A stretch of 63,112 bases of DNA from DAOTXN01 sp034435435 (GTDB lineage Bacteria; Chloroflexota; Anaerolineae; S140-20): positions 1 to 63,112 of the forward strand of contig DAOTXN010000144.1 in the NCBI GenBank assembly GCA_034435435.1, read 5' to 3'. The position numbers and the translations under genes are program-made. This document shows, piece by piece, positions 46,142 to 54,516 of this stretch. Position 1 is the first letter of the stretch, and each line of letters begins with the position of its first letter. Below the pieces are notes generated by a model that saw nothing but the letters and a program-made list of their open reading frames with translations, was not told the DNA's origin and did no database searches.

Positions 46142-46792
46142 ATGGAAAACGACACTCAACGGCTGCGCATCACGTTTGCCAAAGGTGAAAATCTACGTTT
46201 TATCTCGCACCTGGACCTGGCCCGCACATGGGAGCGGGCGCTGCGCCGGGCGGATATGCCCCTGGCCTTTTCCCAGGGCTTCCATCCCCAACCCAAGCTG
46301 GTCTTTGCGGCGGCGTTGCCGGTGGGCTGCACCGGCGAGGCCGAAATCATGGACATTGTCCTCACCCAACCTATGCCGCCCCGGCGCGTGCAAACCGGGC
46401 TGGCGCCGCGTTTGCCGGATGGATTGATAGTAAAAGACGTGACGCCTGTGTACGAGCGCGCCCCGGCGCTGCCTACCCTGTTGCACGGCGCAGATTACGA
46501 AAGCCTGCTCGAAACCGACCTGTCGGTGGAGGACGCGCAACGCCAATGCGCGGCGCTGCTTGCCCGCGCCTCCATTCCCCGTGCGTATCGGGGCAAAGAT
46601 TACGACCTGCGCCCGCTCATCGACGGGCTGGAGGCCGTGCAGGTCAATGGGCGCTACCTGCTCATGCGGATGCAACTGGCCGCCGGAGAGCGCGGGACCG
46701 GCCGGCCGGCCGAAGTGTTGGACGTCCTGGGCTGGGCCGACCGGCCCCACCGCTGCCACCGGCGGCGGTTACGTTTTGCAACGGCGGAATAA
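46142..46792 (+). CDS. TIGR03936-type radical SAM-associated protein
   Basis: A 216-residue protein of the DUF2344 family. LRITFAKGENLRFISHLDLARTWERALRRADMPLAFSQGFHPQPKLVFAAALPVG is the standard N-terminal block (given here only as the region of residues 7-62). It is found beside, or fused to, TIGR03960 proteins and is often linked to ribosome or tRNA biology genes such as rng and rplU, neither of which is in this window. ATG 46142 is chosen because the family begins right before this block; upstream in-frame sequence belongs to the repeat. Confidence 0.85.
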   Translation: MENDTQRLRITFAKGENLRFISHLDLARTWERALRRADMPLAFSQGFHPQPKLVFAAALPVGCTGEAEIMDIVLTQPMPPRRVQTGLAPRLPDGLIVKDVTPVYERAPALPTLLHGADYESLLETDLSVEDAQRQCAALLARASIPRAYRGKDYDLRPLIDGLEAVQVNGRYLLMRMQLAAGERGTGRPAEVLDVLGWADRPHRCHRRRLRFATAE

Positions 46793-46793
46793 A

Positions 46794-46849
46794 ACGTGAA
46801 ACGTGAGGCGTGAAATCACATTTAACGTTTCACGCCGCACGTTTCACGC
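46794..46849. repeat. CGTGAAACG palindrome between convergent genes
   Basis: A left arm near 46794-46816 and a right arm near 46825-46849 are complementary at about 20 of 23 positions, each arm made of two CGTGAAA-type units. It starts right after the stop of the gene at 46142 and overlaps the stop end of the DUF4058 gene. It could terminate both transcripts. Confidence 0.7.
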
Positions 46850-47658
46850 TCGGTCGCTTTTGCCAGCAGTTCCGCTGCCCAGGCCATATCTTGCTCAGAC
46901 AGCGGCGGCGCGGGAGGCTGGCGATAGTCAATGCTCAAATCGTAGCGGGCCTCGTCGTAAATGACGCGCAGCGCGTGGCCCAGGTCCAACGGGACGTCGG
47001 CGTCGCCGGGCAGCAATGGGACAGGGACGACCGGCAGCGGGTCACGCACGCCCACAGGCCACACCTCGGTAACGTCGCGCCGCTCCGCGCGGGTCACAAA
47101 GATGGCATAGTCGCTCGCGGGCAACCCCTTTAAGCGCGGCGGACGGACGCCCTGGCGCAACAGGTCAATCTCGACCAAGTGCGCGTTGGCCGCGAGCACC
47201 ATCTGTCGCTTGCCCCGGTATTCGTCCAGCCCTTCGCCCGGTCGCTTGTTCACAGGGGAGAGGATTTCGATGGCCGTCACCAGCCGTCCGTGGGCCACGT
47301 CCCGCACTTCGACCGTGACCAATCTGAGCGGCTCCGAGACGGCCACCGGCAGGATCAACGGCGGCGGCGCGACGGGAGGGACTGCTCGCACGGCCGGTTC
47401 ATACAGAGGCGGTTGGGGCAGCGTCGCCAGGCGCTCGCTGAGGCGGGAGGTTGTGACGTCCACGTCGGGGTAGAAAATGCTCATCTCTTCGGTGTCGGGC
47501 GTATAGGCCACCAGGCGGGTGGACAGGCGGGCGACGTAGCGCGGCGCCAGGAGCGGCGTCAGTTGCCGACCGATCTGTCCGGCCAGACGCTGATGTACGT
47601 CTGGCCACAGAAAGCGGTCTTCCAGATACGGGTCCATTCCAGGAAAAGGCGACGACAT
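46822..47658 (-). CDS. DUF4058 family protein
   Basis: A 278-residue soluble protein. It opens MSSPFPGMDPYLED and has LWPDVHQRL, YFPDVDV-like and VTAIEILSPVNKRPGEGLDEYRGKR segments that mark DUF4058, a family of unknown function with a PD-(D/E)XK-like look (the Glu in AIEILSPxNK). ATG 47658 follows GGAGGT at good spacing. The family is widespread in Chloroflexota, Cyanobacteria and Planctomycetes, often in many copies. No partner gene is evident. Confidence 0.85.
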   Translation of the reverse strand: MSSPFPGMDPYLEDRFLWPDVHQRLAGQIGRQLTPLLAPRYVARLSTRLVAYTPDTEEMSIFYPDVDVTTSRLSERLATLPQPPLYEPAVRAVPPVAPPPLILPVAVSEPLRLVTVEVRDVAHGRLVTAIEILSPVNKRPGEGLDEYRGKRQMVLAANAHLVEIDLLRQGVRPPRLKGLPASDYAIFVTRAERRDVTEVWPVGVRDPLPVVPVPLLPGDADVPLDLGHALRVIYDEARYDLSIDYRQPPAPPLSEQDMAWAAELLAKATERETCGVKR

Positions 47659-47758
47659 GATGCACCTCCAGCGCAGTCTGCTGGCAGTATACCGGTAAAG
47701 GCGGGCGGCGTCAATGCGCATGCACGTGCGCCCCACTTAGAAAGTGCGTCGCACGTCG

Positions 47759-50323
47759 CTACAGAACCACATTCACCAGTTTCCCCGACACGACAATGAC
47801 CTGCTTTGGCTCGCGCCCCTCCAGATAACGCTGAACCGTCTCGCTGGCCAGCGCCAGCGCCCGCACGGTGTCGTCGTCCACCCCGACCGGGGCCTGCATC
47901 CGGTCGCGCACTTTGCCGTTCACCTGCACCACCAGCGTGACCGTTCCCCCGACGGCCCGGGCTGCATCCCAGGCGGGCCAGGGTTGCTGGTGGACGCTAT
48001 ACGGCCCGCCCAGCAACTCCCACAATTCCTCGGCCAGGTGCGGCGCAAAGGGGGCCAGCAGCAAGACGAAGGCACGAGTCGCCTCGACCAGCTCGTGGGT
48101 GACGCCATGCTCTCGATGGTGCGCGCCCATCTCGTTCATACACTCCATCAGCGCGGCGACGGCGGTGTTGAATTTAAAGGCCTCCACGTCGGCAGTGACG
48201 CGCTGGATGGTTTGGTGTAGGGTGGTGGGTAGATTGGTCAAGGGGTCGTCGGTAGATTGGGCAATGGGCGTGGTGTGGGCGATGGCGGCGACCAGTGTCC
48301 AGACGCGCTGCAGGAAGCGTTTTGCGCCGGCGATGCCCTCTTGTTCCCAGACCGTGTTGTTCTCAAAGGGCGCCATAAACAGCAGGTGCAGGCGCAGCGC
48401 GTCGGCGCCGTGGGCCTGGGCCACCTCGTCGGGCGTGACCACGTTGCCCACCGATTTGGACATGCGGCGCACTTTGTCGGTTTCCGGGTTGCGGGCATGC
48501 ATCACGCCTTGACTGCGCAGAGTCGGGAACGGTTCTCGGAAAGGCAGGATGCCGGCGTCGGCCATGACCTTGGTCCAAAAGCGGGCATATAGCAGGTGCA
48601 TGACGGCGTGTTCCGCGCCGCCCACGTACAGGTCGGGCGCCCCCCACACGGCCAGCGCGGCCGGGTCGAAGGGACCCTCCGAATACTGTGGGCTGACAAA
48701 GCGTAAAAAGTACCAACTGGAGCAGGCAAAACCGTCCAGCGTGTCGGTTTCGCGTCGCGCCGGGCCGCCGCAGCGGGGGCAGGCGGTGTGGACAAACTCG
48801 GGCGCGTTCGCCAGCGGCGAGCGACCGTCTTCACCGGGCAGCCACGTCTCGATGTGCGGCAGGAGCACCGGCAGGTCGGCCTGCGGCACGGGCACGGTCC
48901 CGCAGGCGGCGCAATACACGATGGGGATGGGCGCGCCCCAGTAGCGTTGCCGAGAGATCAGCCAGTCGCGCATGCGATACTGCACCGTGCGCCGACCGAT
49001 ACCCTGCGCCTCCATCCACGCGGCGATGCGTTCTTGGGCCTCCTCAGAGGGCAAGCCATCCCACTGGCCCGAATTCACCAGCGCGCCAGGGCCGGTGTAG
49101 GCAGCAATCAGCGGCTCGCCGTCCCAATCGGGCGGCGCGACGACCACCGGGACCGAGATATTATGCCTGCGGGCAAAGTCAAAGTCGCGTTCGTCGTGGG
49201 CGGGCACGGCCATAATTGCGCCCCCGCCGTACTCCATCAGCACATAATCGGCCACGTACAGCGGCGCGCGCGCGCCGTTCAGCGGGTTGATGGCATACGC
49301 GCCGGTGTAGACGCCGTCGCGACCGGCCTGCAGGCGCTCCAGCTCGCTGCGGCGGGCGGCCGCTGCACAGTAGGCGCTGACCTGGGCCTGGTGTTCGGGC
49401 GTCGTGACCCGCGCCACCAGCGGATGCTCCGGCGCCAGCACGGCAAAAGTCATGCCGTAGATGGTGTCGGGGCGGGTGGTGTAAACCGTGAAATGCTCGT
49501 CGCTGCCGTCCACGGCCATCTCAAAGGCGACGCCTGCGCTGCGCCCGATCCAGTGGCGCTGCATGGCCAGGATGTGCTCCGGCCAATCCAGCCCTTCCAT
49601 GTCGGCCAGCAGCTCGTCGGCGTAGGCCGTGATGCGCAAGTACCACTGTTCCAGGTCGCGCTTGTGGACCGGGCCGTGGCAGCGCCAACAAGCGCCGTCT
49701 TCGATCTGCTCATCGGCCAGCACGGTCTTGCAGTGGGGACACCACCATTGGCGGCCCACAGCGCGATAGGCCAGCCCACGCTGGTACAGCAGCAGGAAAA
49801 ACCATTGCGTCCAGCGGTAAAAGTCGGGATGGCTGGAGTTGATCTCGCGCTCCCAGTCGTAGGAGCAGCCAATCAACGTCATCTGGCGGCGATAGTTGGC
49901 TGCATAGCGAGCCGTGGTCTCGCGGGGATGGCGGCCCTTTTTGATGGCCTCGTTCTCCGCCGGCAAGCCAAAGGCGTCCCAGCCCATGGGGTGCAGCACG
50001 GCAAACCCTTTCATGCGGTGGTAGCGTGAAATCACGTCGGAAGGCACATAGTTGCGCCCGTGGCCCACGCTCAGGCCGTCACCGGAGGGGTAGGGAAAGA
50101 AATCCAGGCAGTAGAAAGTAGATTGGGGAATGGGGAAATGGGTAGGCGTGCGGTAGATGGCGGTCTCTGCCCAACGCCGTTGCCACCTGGATTCGATGCT
50201 CTGCGGGTCATAGCGGTCCGAGGGGGATACCTGAGTTTCAGATCGGGGCGCGTCGGCCCTGGTTATGTTAGATTGTCGTGGGGTGTATACATCATAAGCC
50301 CCATTGTCAAACCCTCCTTTCAA
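47759..50323 (-). CDS. leuS: Leucyl-tRNA synthetase (start uncertain)
   Basis: An 854-residue class I synthetase. FFPYPSGDGLSVGHGRN holds the HIGH-type motif, RRMSKSVGNVVTPDEV the KMSKS loop, and the large CP1 editing domain and the C-terminal anticodon and Leu-specific parts are present. The only in-frame start codon is TTG 50323, whose nearest ribosome site lies in the 3' arm of a terminator. A perfect AAAGGAGGG site 7 nt before ATG 50304 is in another frame, which closes after 13 codons. One extra G in the G-run after that ATG would make it the leuS start. The gene should be functional apart from this question. Confidence 0.9.
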   Translation of the reverse strand: MKGGFDNGAYDVYTPRQSNITRADAPRSETQVSPSDRYDPQSIESRWQRRWAETAIYRTPTHFPIPQSTFYCLDFFPYPSGDGLSVGHGRNYVPSDVISRYHRMKGFAVLHPMGWDAFGLPAENEAIKKGRHPRETTARYAANYRRQMTLIGCSYDWEREINSSHPDFYRWTQWFFLLLYQRGLAYRAVGRQWWCPHCKTVLADEQIEDGACWRCHGPVHKRDLEQWYLRITAYADELLADMEGLDWPEHILAMQRHWIGRSAGVAFEMAVDGSDEHFTVYTTRPDTIYGMTFAVLAPEHPLVARVTTPEHQAQVSAYCAAAARRSELERLQAGRDGVYTGAYAINPLNGARAPLYVADYVLMEYGGGAIMAVPAHDERDFDFARRHNISVPVVVAPPDWDGEPLIAAYTGPGALVNSGQWDGLPSEEAQERIAAWMEAQGIGRRTVQYRMRDWLISRQRYWGAPIPIVYCAACGTVPVPQADLPVLLPHIETWLPGEDGRSPLANAPEFVHTACPRCGGPARRETDTLDGFACSSWYFLRFVSPQYSEGPFDPAALAVWGAPDLYVGGAEHAVMHLLYARFWTKVMADAGILPFREPFPTLRSQGVMHARNPETDKVRRMSKSVGNVVTPDEVAQAHGADALRLHLLFMAPFENNTVWEQEGIAGAKRFLQRVWTLVAAIAHTTPIAQSTDDPLTNLPTTLHQTIQRVTADVEAFKFNTAVAALMECMNEMGAHHREHGVTHELVEATRAFVLLLAPFAPHLAEELWELLGGPYSVHQQPWPAWDAARAVGGTVTLVVQVNGKVRDRMQAPVGVDDDTVRALALASETVQRYLEGREPKQVIVVSGKLVNVVL
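50263..50304 (-). CDS. 13-codon open frame with strong ribosome site before leuS
   Basis: ATG 50304 reads MGLMMYTPHDNLT and stops at 50263, preceded by AAAGGAGGG at 7-nt spacing. It overlaps the leuS frame. It may be a leader peptide, or the true leuS start with a one-base assembly error. It contains two Leu codons, not a run. Confidence 0.35.
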   Translation of the reverse strand: MGLMMYTPHDNLT

Positions 50324-50352
50324 AAAAAAGACCTCCCGCGCTGGGAGGTCTT
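50322..50352 (-). terminator. Terminator in the leuS leader (attenuator candidate)
   Basis: AAGACCTCCC (50352-50343 on the minus strand) pairs perfectly over 10 bp with GGGAGGTCTT (50337-50328), loop AGCGC, followed by a run of T residues to 50322. It lies between the leuS promoter and the leuS coding region. An upstream GGGAGGG (50390-50384) could pair with the CCTCCC of the first arm and block it. Confidence 0.85.
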
Positions 50353-50478
50353 GTCACACTCGTTCATAAATAGACAGACGTCACCCTCCCAACGGATAAC
50401 AGCCCCTCACGCGGAGGAGCACGGGGAGAAGGGAGAGTCGTTGCCGTCGCATCACGTTCATTGCGTCACCTTGATTAC

Positions 50479-50507
50479 AGTATATCACACTTGAATGGGT
50501 CTGGCAA
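50479..50507 (-). promoter_or_regulatory. Promoter of leuS
   Basis: On the minus strand TTGCCA (50507-50502) and TATACT (50484-50479) are 17 nt apart. The transcript would carry a leader of about 150 nt that ends in the terminator at 50352-50322. Confidence 0.75.
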
Positions 50508-50543
50508 GCTTTCAAGTTATCACTCAAGCTGCAAGCGCGCCGA

Positions 50544-50571
50544 TTGACACCACCCCCGACCTGGTTATAAT
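50544..50571 (+). promoter_or_regulatory. Consensus promoter of surE
   Basis: TTGACA (50544-50549) and TATAAT (50566-50571) are both perfect matches, 16 nt apart, about 55 nt before the surE start. Confidence 0.85.
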
Positions 50572-50625
50572 GCAGTTCGGTCTAGGCTTTCCAGCCAACA
50601 CACAAACCAACAAAAGAGGTCAAGT

Positions 50626-51402
50626 ATGCACATTCTGGTCACAAACGACGACGGAGTGGACGCGCCGGGCTTGCTGGCGCTGAATCGGGCCCTGCGCGAA
50701 ATCGCCGACACCACCGTGTTTGCCCCATCGCGCAACTGGTCGGCGTCGGGGCACGTCAAGACGATGCACAAACCCTTGCGCGTGGGCGAGACCCAACTGG
50801 CCGACGGCACACCAGCATTCACCACTACCGGCGCACCTTCCGACTGTGTGGCGATGGCTTTTTTGGGCATCGTAGAGCGGCCCATCGATATGGTCGTGTC
50901 GGGCATTAATCTGGGGGCCAACCTGGGTCACGACGTGACCTATTCGGGCACCGTTACGGCGGCGATGGAAGGCGCCATCGCGGGTGTGCCGGCCATTGCT
51001 GTCTCGCTGACCAGCTATCATGACGCCGATTTCACGTTCGCGGCCAAAATCGCCGCCAAACTGGCCCGGCAGGTAGCCCAACACGGCTTGTCCCCCCAAA
51101 CTTTGCTCAACGTGGATGTGCCTGCCGTGCCCGAAGAGGAGATCAGCGGGGTGATGATCACGCGGATGGGATTACGCATCTATTACGACGAACTGATCCG
51201 GCGCTTGGATCCTAGAGGCCGTCCCTACTACTGGATCGGTGGTCAGGAACCGGGAGGTGTGTTGGAAGAGGGGACCGATCTGTGGGCGGTGGCGAACAAC
51301 TATGTGTCGGTCACGCCGCTACAACTAGACCTGACCGACTATCGGCTGATCGAGCAGCTCCAGACCTGGAGCTCGATTTTTTCCTCTGTTGACACGCGAT
51401 AG
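50626..51402 (+). CDS. surE: 5'/3'-nucleotidase SurE
   Basis: A 258-residue metal-dependent nucleoside monophosphate phosphatase. It opens MHILVTNDDGVDAPGL with the Asp-Asp metal pair, then FAPSRNWSASGH near residues 32-43 and SGINLGANLGHDVTYSGTVTAAMEGA near 90-115 (the Asn metal ligand and phosphate site). These are the family's diagnostic segments and the length is usual. AAAGAGG precedes ATG 50626. It is divergent from leuS. Confidence 0.95.
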   Translation: MHILVTNDDGVDAPGLLALNRALREIADTTVFAPSRNWSASGHVKTMHKPLRVGETQLADGTPAFTTTGAPSDCVAMAFLGIVERPIDMVVSGINLGANLGHDVTYSGTVTAAMEGAIAGVPAIAVSLTSYHDADFTFAAKIAAKLARQVAQHGLSPQTLLNVDVPAVPEEEISGVMITRMGLRIYYDELIRRLDPRGRPYYWIGGQEPGGVLEEGTDLWAVANNYVSVTPLQLDLTDYRLIEQLQTWSSIFSSVDTR

Positions 51403-51416
51403 ACTTGTGCTATAAT
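51389..51416 (+). promoter_or_regulatory. Consensus promoter inside the 3' end of surE
   Basis: TTGACA (51389-51394) and TATAAT (51411-51416) match consensus perfectly with 16-nt spacing. It would give the LysM gene a leader of about 240 nt. Confidence 0.85.
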
Positions 51417-51445
51417 GCGCAGACCATGACGATTCACGAGGAAAA

Positions 51446-51589
51446 ATGAGGCCCGGTAATCGATCCGACCGGTTGGGTCGGTTATACGACGCCTCTGGGC
51501 CTGTGCGCAAGCTTTCACATAAAGTTGACAACGGCCTGGCTGCCCTGGCGTGCGTAGGGATTACTGGCCGCTTTATTTTGTGCCTTTGA
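51446..51589 (+). CDS. Possible 47-residue small protein in the LysM leader
   Basis: ATG 51446 follows GAGGAAAA and reads MRPGNRSDRLGRLYDASGPV and onward, with a hydrophobic C-terminal third (ALACVGITGRFILCL), ending at TGA 51589. It lies directly after a consensus promoter. I do not recognise it. It could be chance coding in a structured leader (a CCGACC/GGTCGG hairpin overlaps its start). Confidence 0.2.
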   Translation: MRPGNRSDRLGRLYDASGPVRKLSHKVDNGLAALACVGITGRFILCL

Positions 51590-51659
51590 AGAATCGTCGG
51601 GCCAATGAGCGGGGCGTGGAAAATAATCTTACTCTCCGCTATTTGAGGAGGCAAATGCG

Positions 51660-53318
51660 ATGCGTACAAGATACAAGATCGGGTTACTGGTTGGCGTTTT
51701 GCTATTACCGCTGCTTTCGATTCTGGTTTCCGCCAGCCCACCCCTGCAGACAGGTCAAAACCTGCTCAGAAACCCCGGCTTTGAAGGCGGGTGGCATTGG
51801 CAGGGCGACTCGTATCTGGGAAAAATTGCCGACGAATGGGTCGCCTGGTGGGTGGACGAAGCCAGCGGCAAGTCAGACAGTGATCCCACCTTCTGGCGCA
51901 ACCAGCGCCCCGAGTACGGTTTGATCGGCCTGGAATATTACATCCCCAGCCAAATCTACAGCGGTCGCCAGTCCCTGCAATACGGCAAACGTTTCGCCAC
52001 TCACACCGCCGGCGTCTACCAGCAAGTTTCGGGCATCACGCCCGGCTCGACCATGGTTTTTACGGCCTGGGGCTCCATTTACGGCAAAGACCCCGACCTC
52101 AACAAGCGTCTGACCGGGTATATGAAAATCGGCATCGACCCGACCGGCGGCAGCAACGTATTTGCGCCCAGCGTTGTATGGAGCAGCGCAGCCAGCCCCA
52201 TTTTCATGAATGACGAGGCGGGCCGTTGGTCCCAATTCTCGGTCGAAGCAGTCGCTCAAAACTCGACGGTCACTGTGTTCACCTACTCTACTCAGGACTG
52301 GCCGATGGATACCGCCAATACCTCCCAGTGGGATGAGGCTGTTTTGCTCGTCACCGGGATGGCCGAAGCCACCGGAACCCCGCCGCCGCCGCCGCCAACC
52401 AGCGCCCCCGCCCCCGCCGGCCCACCGCCACCGCCGGCCGCTACCGCGACCCCCAGCCCCGACGGCTCGATCATCCACACCGTCCAATCGGGCGACACCT
52501 TGTGGACCATTGCCATTCAGTATGCCAGCCCCAGCACACCCCCAGAGCAAATGCTGGAGCGGATCAAACAACTTAACAACAATCCGCAACTGATTTATTC
52601 GGGCCAACAGTTGGTCATTGCCGTGCCGCAGGGCGGGGCGCCTGTGGCAGCGCCTGCCGCGCCCGAAACAGCGGCCGTCGTCACCACCGCCGAAGAGAGC
52701 GAGTCGGCTGCAGCGGTGACCGCAGTAGCGCCTGCTGAAGCGCCCGCCGGGGCGGCTGCGGCGGCCCCCGCAGCCACCAACAGCACACTCTGCGTATCGG
52801 CCTATCACGACCGCAACACCGACGGTATGCGCGATGCGACGACCGAGGAGTTGTTATCCGACGCCAGTTTTCTCTTGTCTAGTGAGGCGGGCGTAGTGGG
52901 CAGCTATGTTTCCGATGGCGTGAACGAACCGTACTGCTTTAACCAACTGGTGCCGGGCACCTATATGGTGCAACTCACCAAACCTGCCGGTTATGACACA
53001 ACCACTCCCGAGTATTGGGCGGTACCTCTGCCCGCCGGCGCTACGGCCAACGTCGCGTTCGGCCATCAGCGGGACACCAATGCCCCGGCCACAAATGCAC
53101 AACCCGCTGCGGCGAGCAGCACAAAGAGTGGCTCTTTGGAAGAGATGCTCGCTTCGGCGGCAGACAAAGTCGAGGAAAACCAGACCACAGACGAATCTGG
53201 CTCCAAGAACCTGCTCTCCAGCCTGGGCGAGATCGCCATCGGCGTCAGTGGTATTTTCGTGTTGCTGCTGGCCGGTGCGGTGGGCGTAGCCTTTGTAGCA
53301 TCGCGCCGCCGGGCCTGA
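51660..53318 (+). CDS. Exported LysM surface protein with C-terminal anchor
   Basis: A 552-residue protein. A signal peptide (MRTRYKIGLLVGVLLLPLL) is followed by a carbohydrate-binding-like beta domain (residues ~35-235), a Pro-rich linker, a LysM domain (IIHTVQSGDTLWTIAIQYA to GQQLVIAVPQ, about 270-325) that binds glycan backbones, and an Ala-rich linker. Next is an SdrD-B-like beta domain (CVSAYHDRNTDGMRDATTEE, about 375-465), then a C-terminal membrane helix ending ASRRRA. It should be cell-envelope bound and partly exposed. ATG 51660 follows GAGGAGGC. Confidence 0.8.
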   Translation: MRTRYKIGLLVGVLLLPLLSILVSASPPLQTGQNLLRNPGFEGGWHWQGDSYLGKIADEWVAWWVDEASGKSDSDPTFWRNQRPEYGLIGLEYYIPSQIYSGRQSLQYGKRFATHTAGVYQQVSGITPGSTMVFTAWGSIYGKDPDLNKRLTGYMKIGIDPTGGSNVFAPSVVWSSAASPIFMNDEAGRWSQFSVEAVAQNSTVTVFTYSTQDWPMDTANTSQWDEAVLLVTGMAEATGTPPPPPPTSAPAPAGPPPPPAATATPSPDGSIIHTVQSGDTLWTIAIQYASPSTPPEQMLERIKQLNNNPQLIYSGQQLVIAVPQGGAPVAAPAAPETAAVVTTAEESESAAAVTAVAPAEAPAGAAAAAPAATNSTLCVSAYHDRNTDGMRDATTEELLSDASFLLSSEAGVVGSYVSDGVNEPYCFNQLVPGTYMVQLTKPAGYDTTTPEYWAVPLPAGATANVAFGHQRDTNAPATNAQPAAASSTKSGSLEEMLASAADKVEENQTTDESGSKNLLSSLGEIAIGVSGIFVLLLAGAVGVAFVASRRRA

Positions 53319-53338
53319 ATTAGAGCCTATACAATGCC

Positions 53339-53363
53339 AGGAGCGCCCCAAACGGGCGCTCCT
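53339..53363 (+). terminator. Intrinsic terminator after the LysM gene
   Basis: AGGAGCGCCC (53339-53348) and GGGCGCTCCT (53354-53363) form a perfect 10-bp stem, followed by ATTGTTATTTG. The birA start is only 17 nt further, so birA needs a promoter of its own or read-through. Confidence 0.75.
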
Positions 53364-53379
53364 ATTGTTATTTGTGAGT

Positions 53380-54195
53380 ATGGTCGAACCTACAGATTCA
53401 TTGACCGAATCGCAGTTGCGCGCGGCGTTGGCTCATCACCCCTTTGTCAGCGCGGTGGCCTATTTTTCGCGCATTGGCTCGACCAACGACTGGGCCAAAG
53501 CGCAAGCAACCACGGGCGCAGCCGAGGGTCTGCTGGTGGTTGCCGATGAACAAACAGCCGGCCGCGGCCGGCTGGGGCGGCAGTGGTGGTCGCCCGCTGG
53601 CGCGGCTCTGCTGACCACGCTACTGTTTCGACCCGTCAATTGTCCACCACATCACGTCCAACAACTGGCTATGCTCTGTGCGCTGGCCGCCGCCGATGCC
53701 GTCACCGCTCAAACCGGATTGCCCGTCGATCTCAAATGGCCTAATGACCTCACCATCGGCGAGCGCAAGCTGGCAGGCTTATTGGCCGAAGCGGCCTTTG
53801 GCGCAGACCGGCTCGACTTTGTCGTCGTCGGTATGGGCATGAACGTCAACACCGATTTCGCCGCCGCCCCTTCTTTTATCGCTCCAGCCGCCAGCCTGCG
53901 CCAAGAATTGGGGCGAGGGGTGGACCGTCTGGCGCTGTTGATCGCCTATCTCGACCGAGTGGCTAGGCGCTATTGGCGGTTCCGGGCGGGCGACAGCCCG
54001 CTCGATGAATGGACGGCTCGACTCGCCACGCTGAACCGGCCCGTGACGGCGCGTCTGGTTGGCGAAAAGAGCGCGTTAACTGGCCGGGCCGAGGGGGTCG
54101 ACCCGGACGGCGCTCTCTTGTTGCGCACTGCCGACGGCGCTGTTCATCGGCTGCTGGCCGCCGACGTCAGCTTGCGGACTAATGGTGATGGCTGA
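53380..54195 (+). CDS. birA: Biotin--[acetyl-CoA-carboxylase] ligase
   Basis: A 271-residue biotin protein ligase without the N-terminal DNA-binding domain (a class I, non-regulatory BirA). GSTNDWAKAQA near residue 32, the biotinyl-adenylate loop GRGRLGRQWWSP near 62-73, DLKWPNDLTIGERKLAGLLAE near 122-142 and the C-terminal SH3-like capping domain are all seen. ATG 53380 is preferred over TTG 53365, which lies against the terminator stem. It attaches biotin to carboxylase carrier proteins. Confidence 0.9.
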   Translation: MVEPTDSLTESQLRAALAHHPFVSAVAYFSRIGSTNDWAKAQATTGAAEGLLVVADEQTAGRGRLGRQWWSPAGAALLTTLLFRPVNCPPHHVQQLAMLCALAAADAVTAQTGLPVDLKWPNDLTIGERKLAGLLAEAAFGADRLDFVVVGMGMNVNTDFAAAPSFIAPAASLRQELGRGVDRLALLIAYLDRVARRYWRFRAGDSPLDEWTARLATLNRPVTARLVGEKSALTGRAEGVDPDGALLLRTADGAVHRLLAADVSLRTNGDG

Positions 54196-54211
54196 AAGCT
54201 GAACCTCCCAT

Positions 54212-54239
54212 TTGACTTTTGGCTGGCTTGGAGTATGCT
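54212..54239 (+). promoter_or_regulatory. Promoter for the small membrane protein and cyclase genes
   Basis: TTGACT (54212-54217) and TATGCT (54234-54239) are 16 nt apart, about 60 nt before the start at 54299. Confidence 0.55.
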
Positions 54240-54298
54240 AACAGTCCGTCGGCGCCCAACAGGATCTGGCGCACCCTAACCCGCTCTTGGAGGCGACT

Positions 54299-54496
54299 AT
54301 GTTTGATGATCTACGAGAACGAGCAGCCGCCGAATACGAAGACTTGGAACCAGAACCAAGTCCCTTGGCCGGACTGGCTGGATTGTTCGGCGGTCTCACT
54401 GCGCAACAACGCTTTGCTCTGTCTCTAATGCTCTTGCTCAACGTGACAGTATTAGGCTGTATGTGCCTGATCGCTTTTGGCCGCATCCAATTCTAG
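54299..54496 (+). CDS. Small single-helix membrane protein
   Basis: A 65-residue protein. An acidic cytoplasmic-type half (FDDLRERAAAEYEDLEPEPSP) precedes one membrane helix (FALSLMLLLNVTVLGCMCLIAFG). TTGGAGGCGACT precedes ATG 54299. It ends 20 nt before the large cyclase gene and probably shares its transcript. I do not recognise a family. It could tether or modulate the cyclase protein, which has no membrane segment (inference). Confidence 0.55.
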   Translation: MFDDLRERAAAEYEDLEPEPSPLAGLAGLFGGLTAQQRFALSLMLLLNVTVLGCMCLIAFGRIQF

Positions 54497-54516
54497 AATT
54501 CTTGAATGCACCCGCC

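Noticed and set aside
44155..46792. Radical SAM pair as maturase for the NHLP-clan protein at 58622
   Set aside because: They belong to the TIGR03960/TIGR03936 pair, lack a RiPP recognition domain as far as can be seen, and are over 10 kb away.
48788..50029. A 413-codon plus-strand frame opposite leuS
   Set aside because: It lies opposite unmistakable leucyl-tRNA synthetase motifs and has no ribosome site.
50322..50475. Calling the leuS leader a standard T-box riboswitch
   Set aside because: I cannot find the conserved AGGGTGGNACCGCG box or a convincing specifier loop by eye; only the attenuator geometry is supported.
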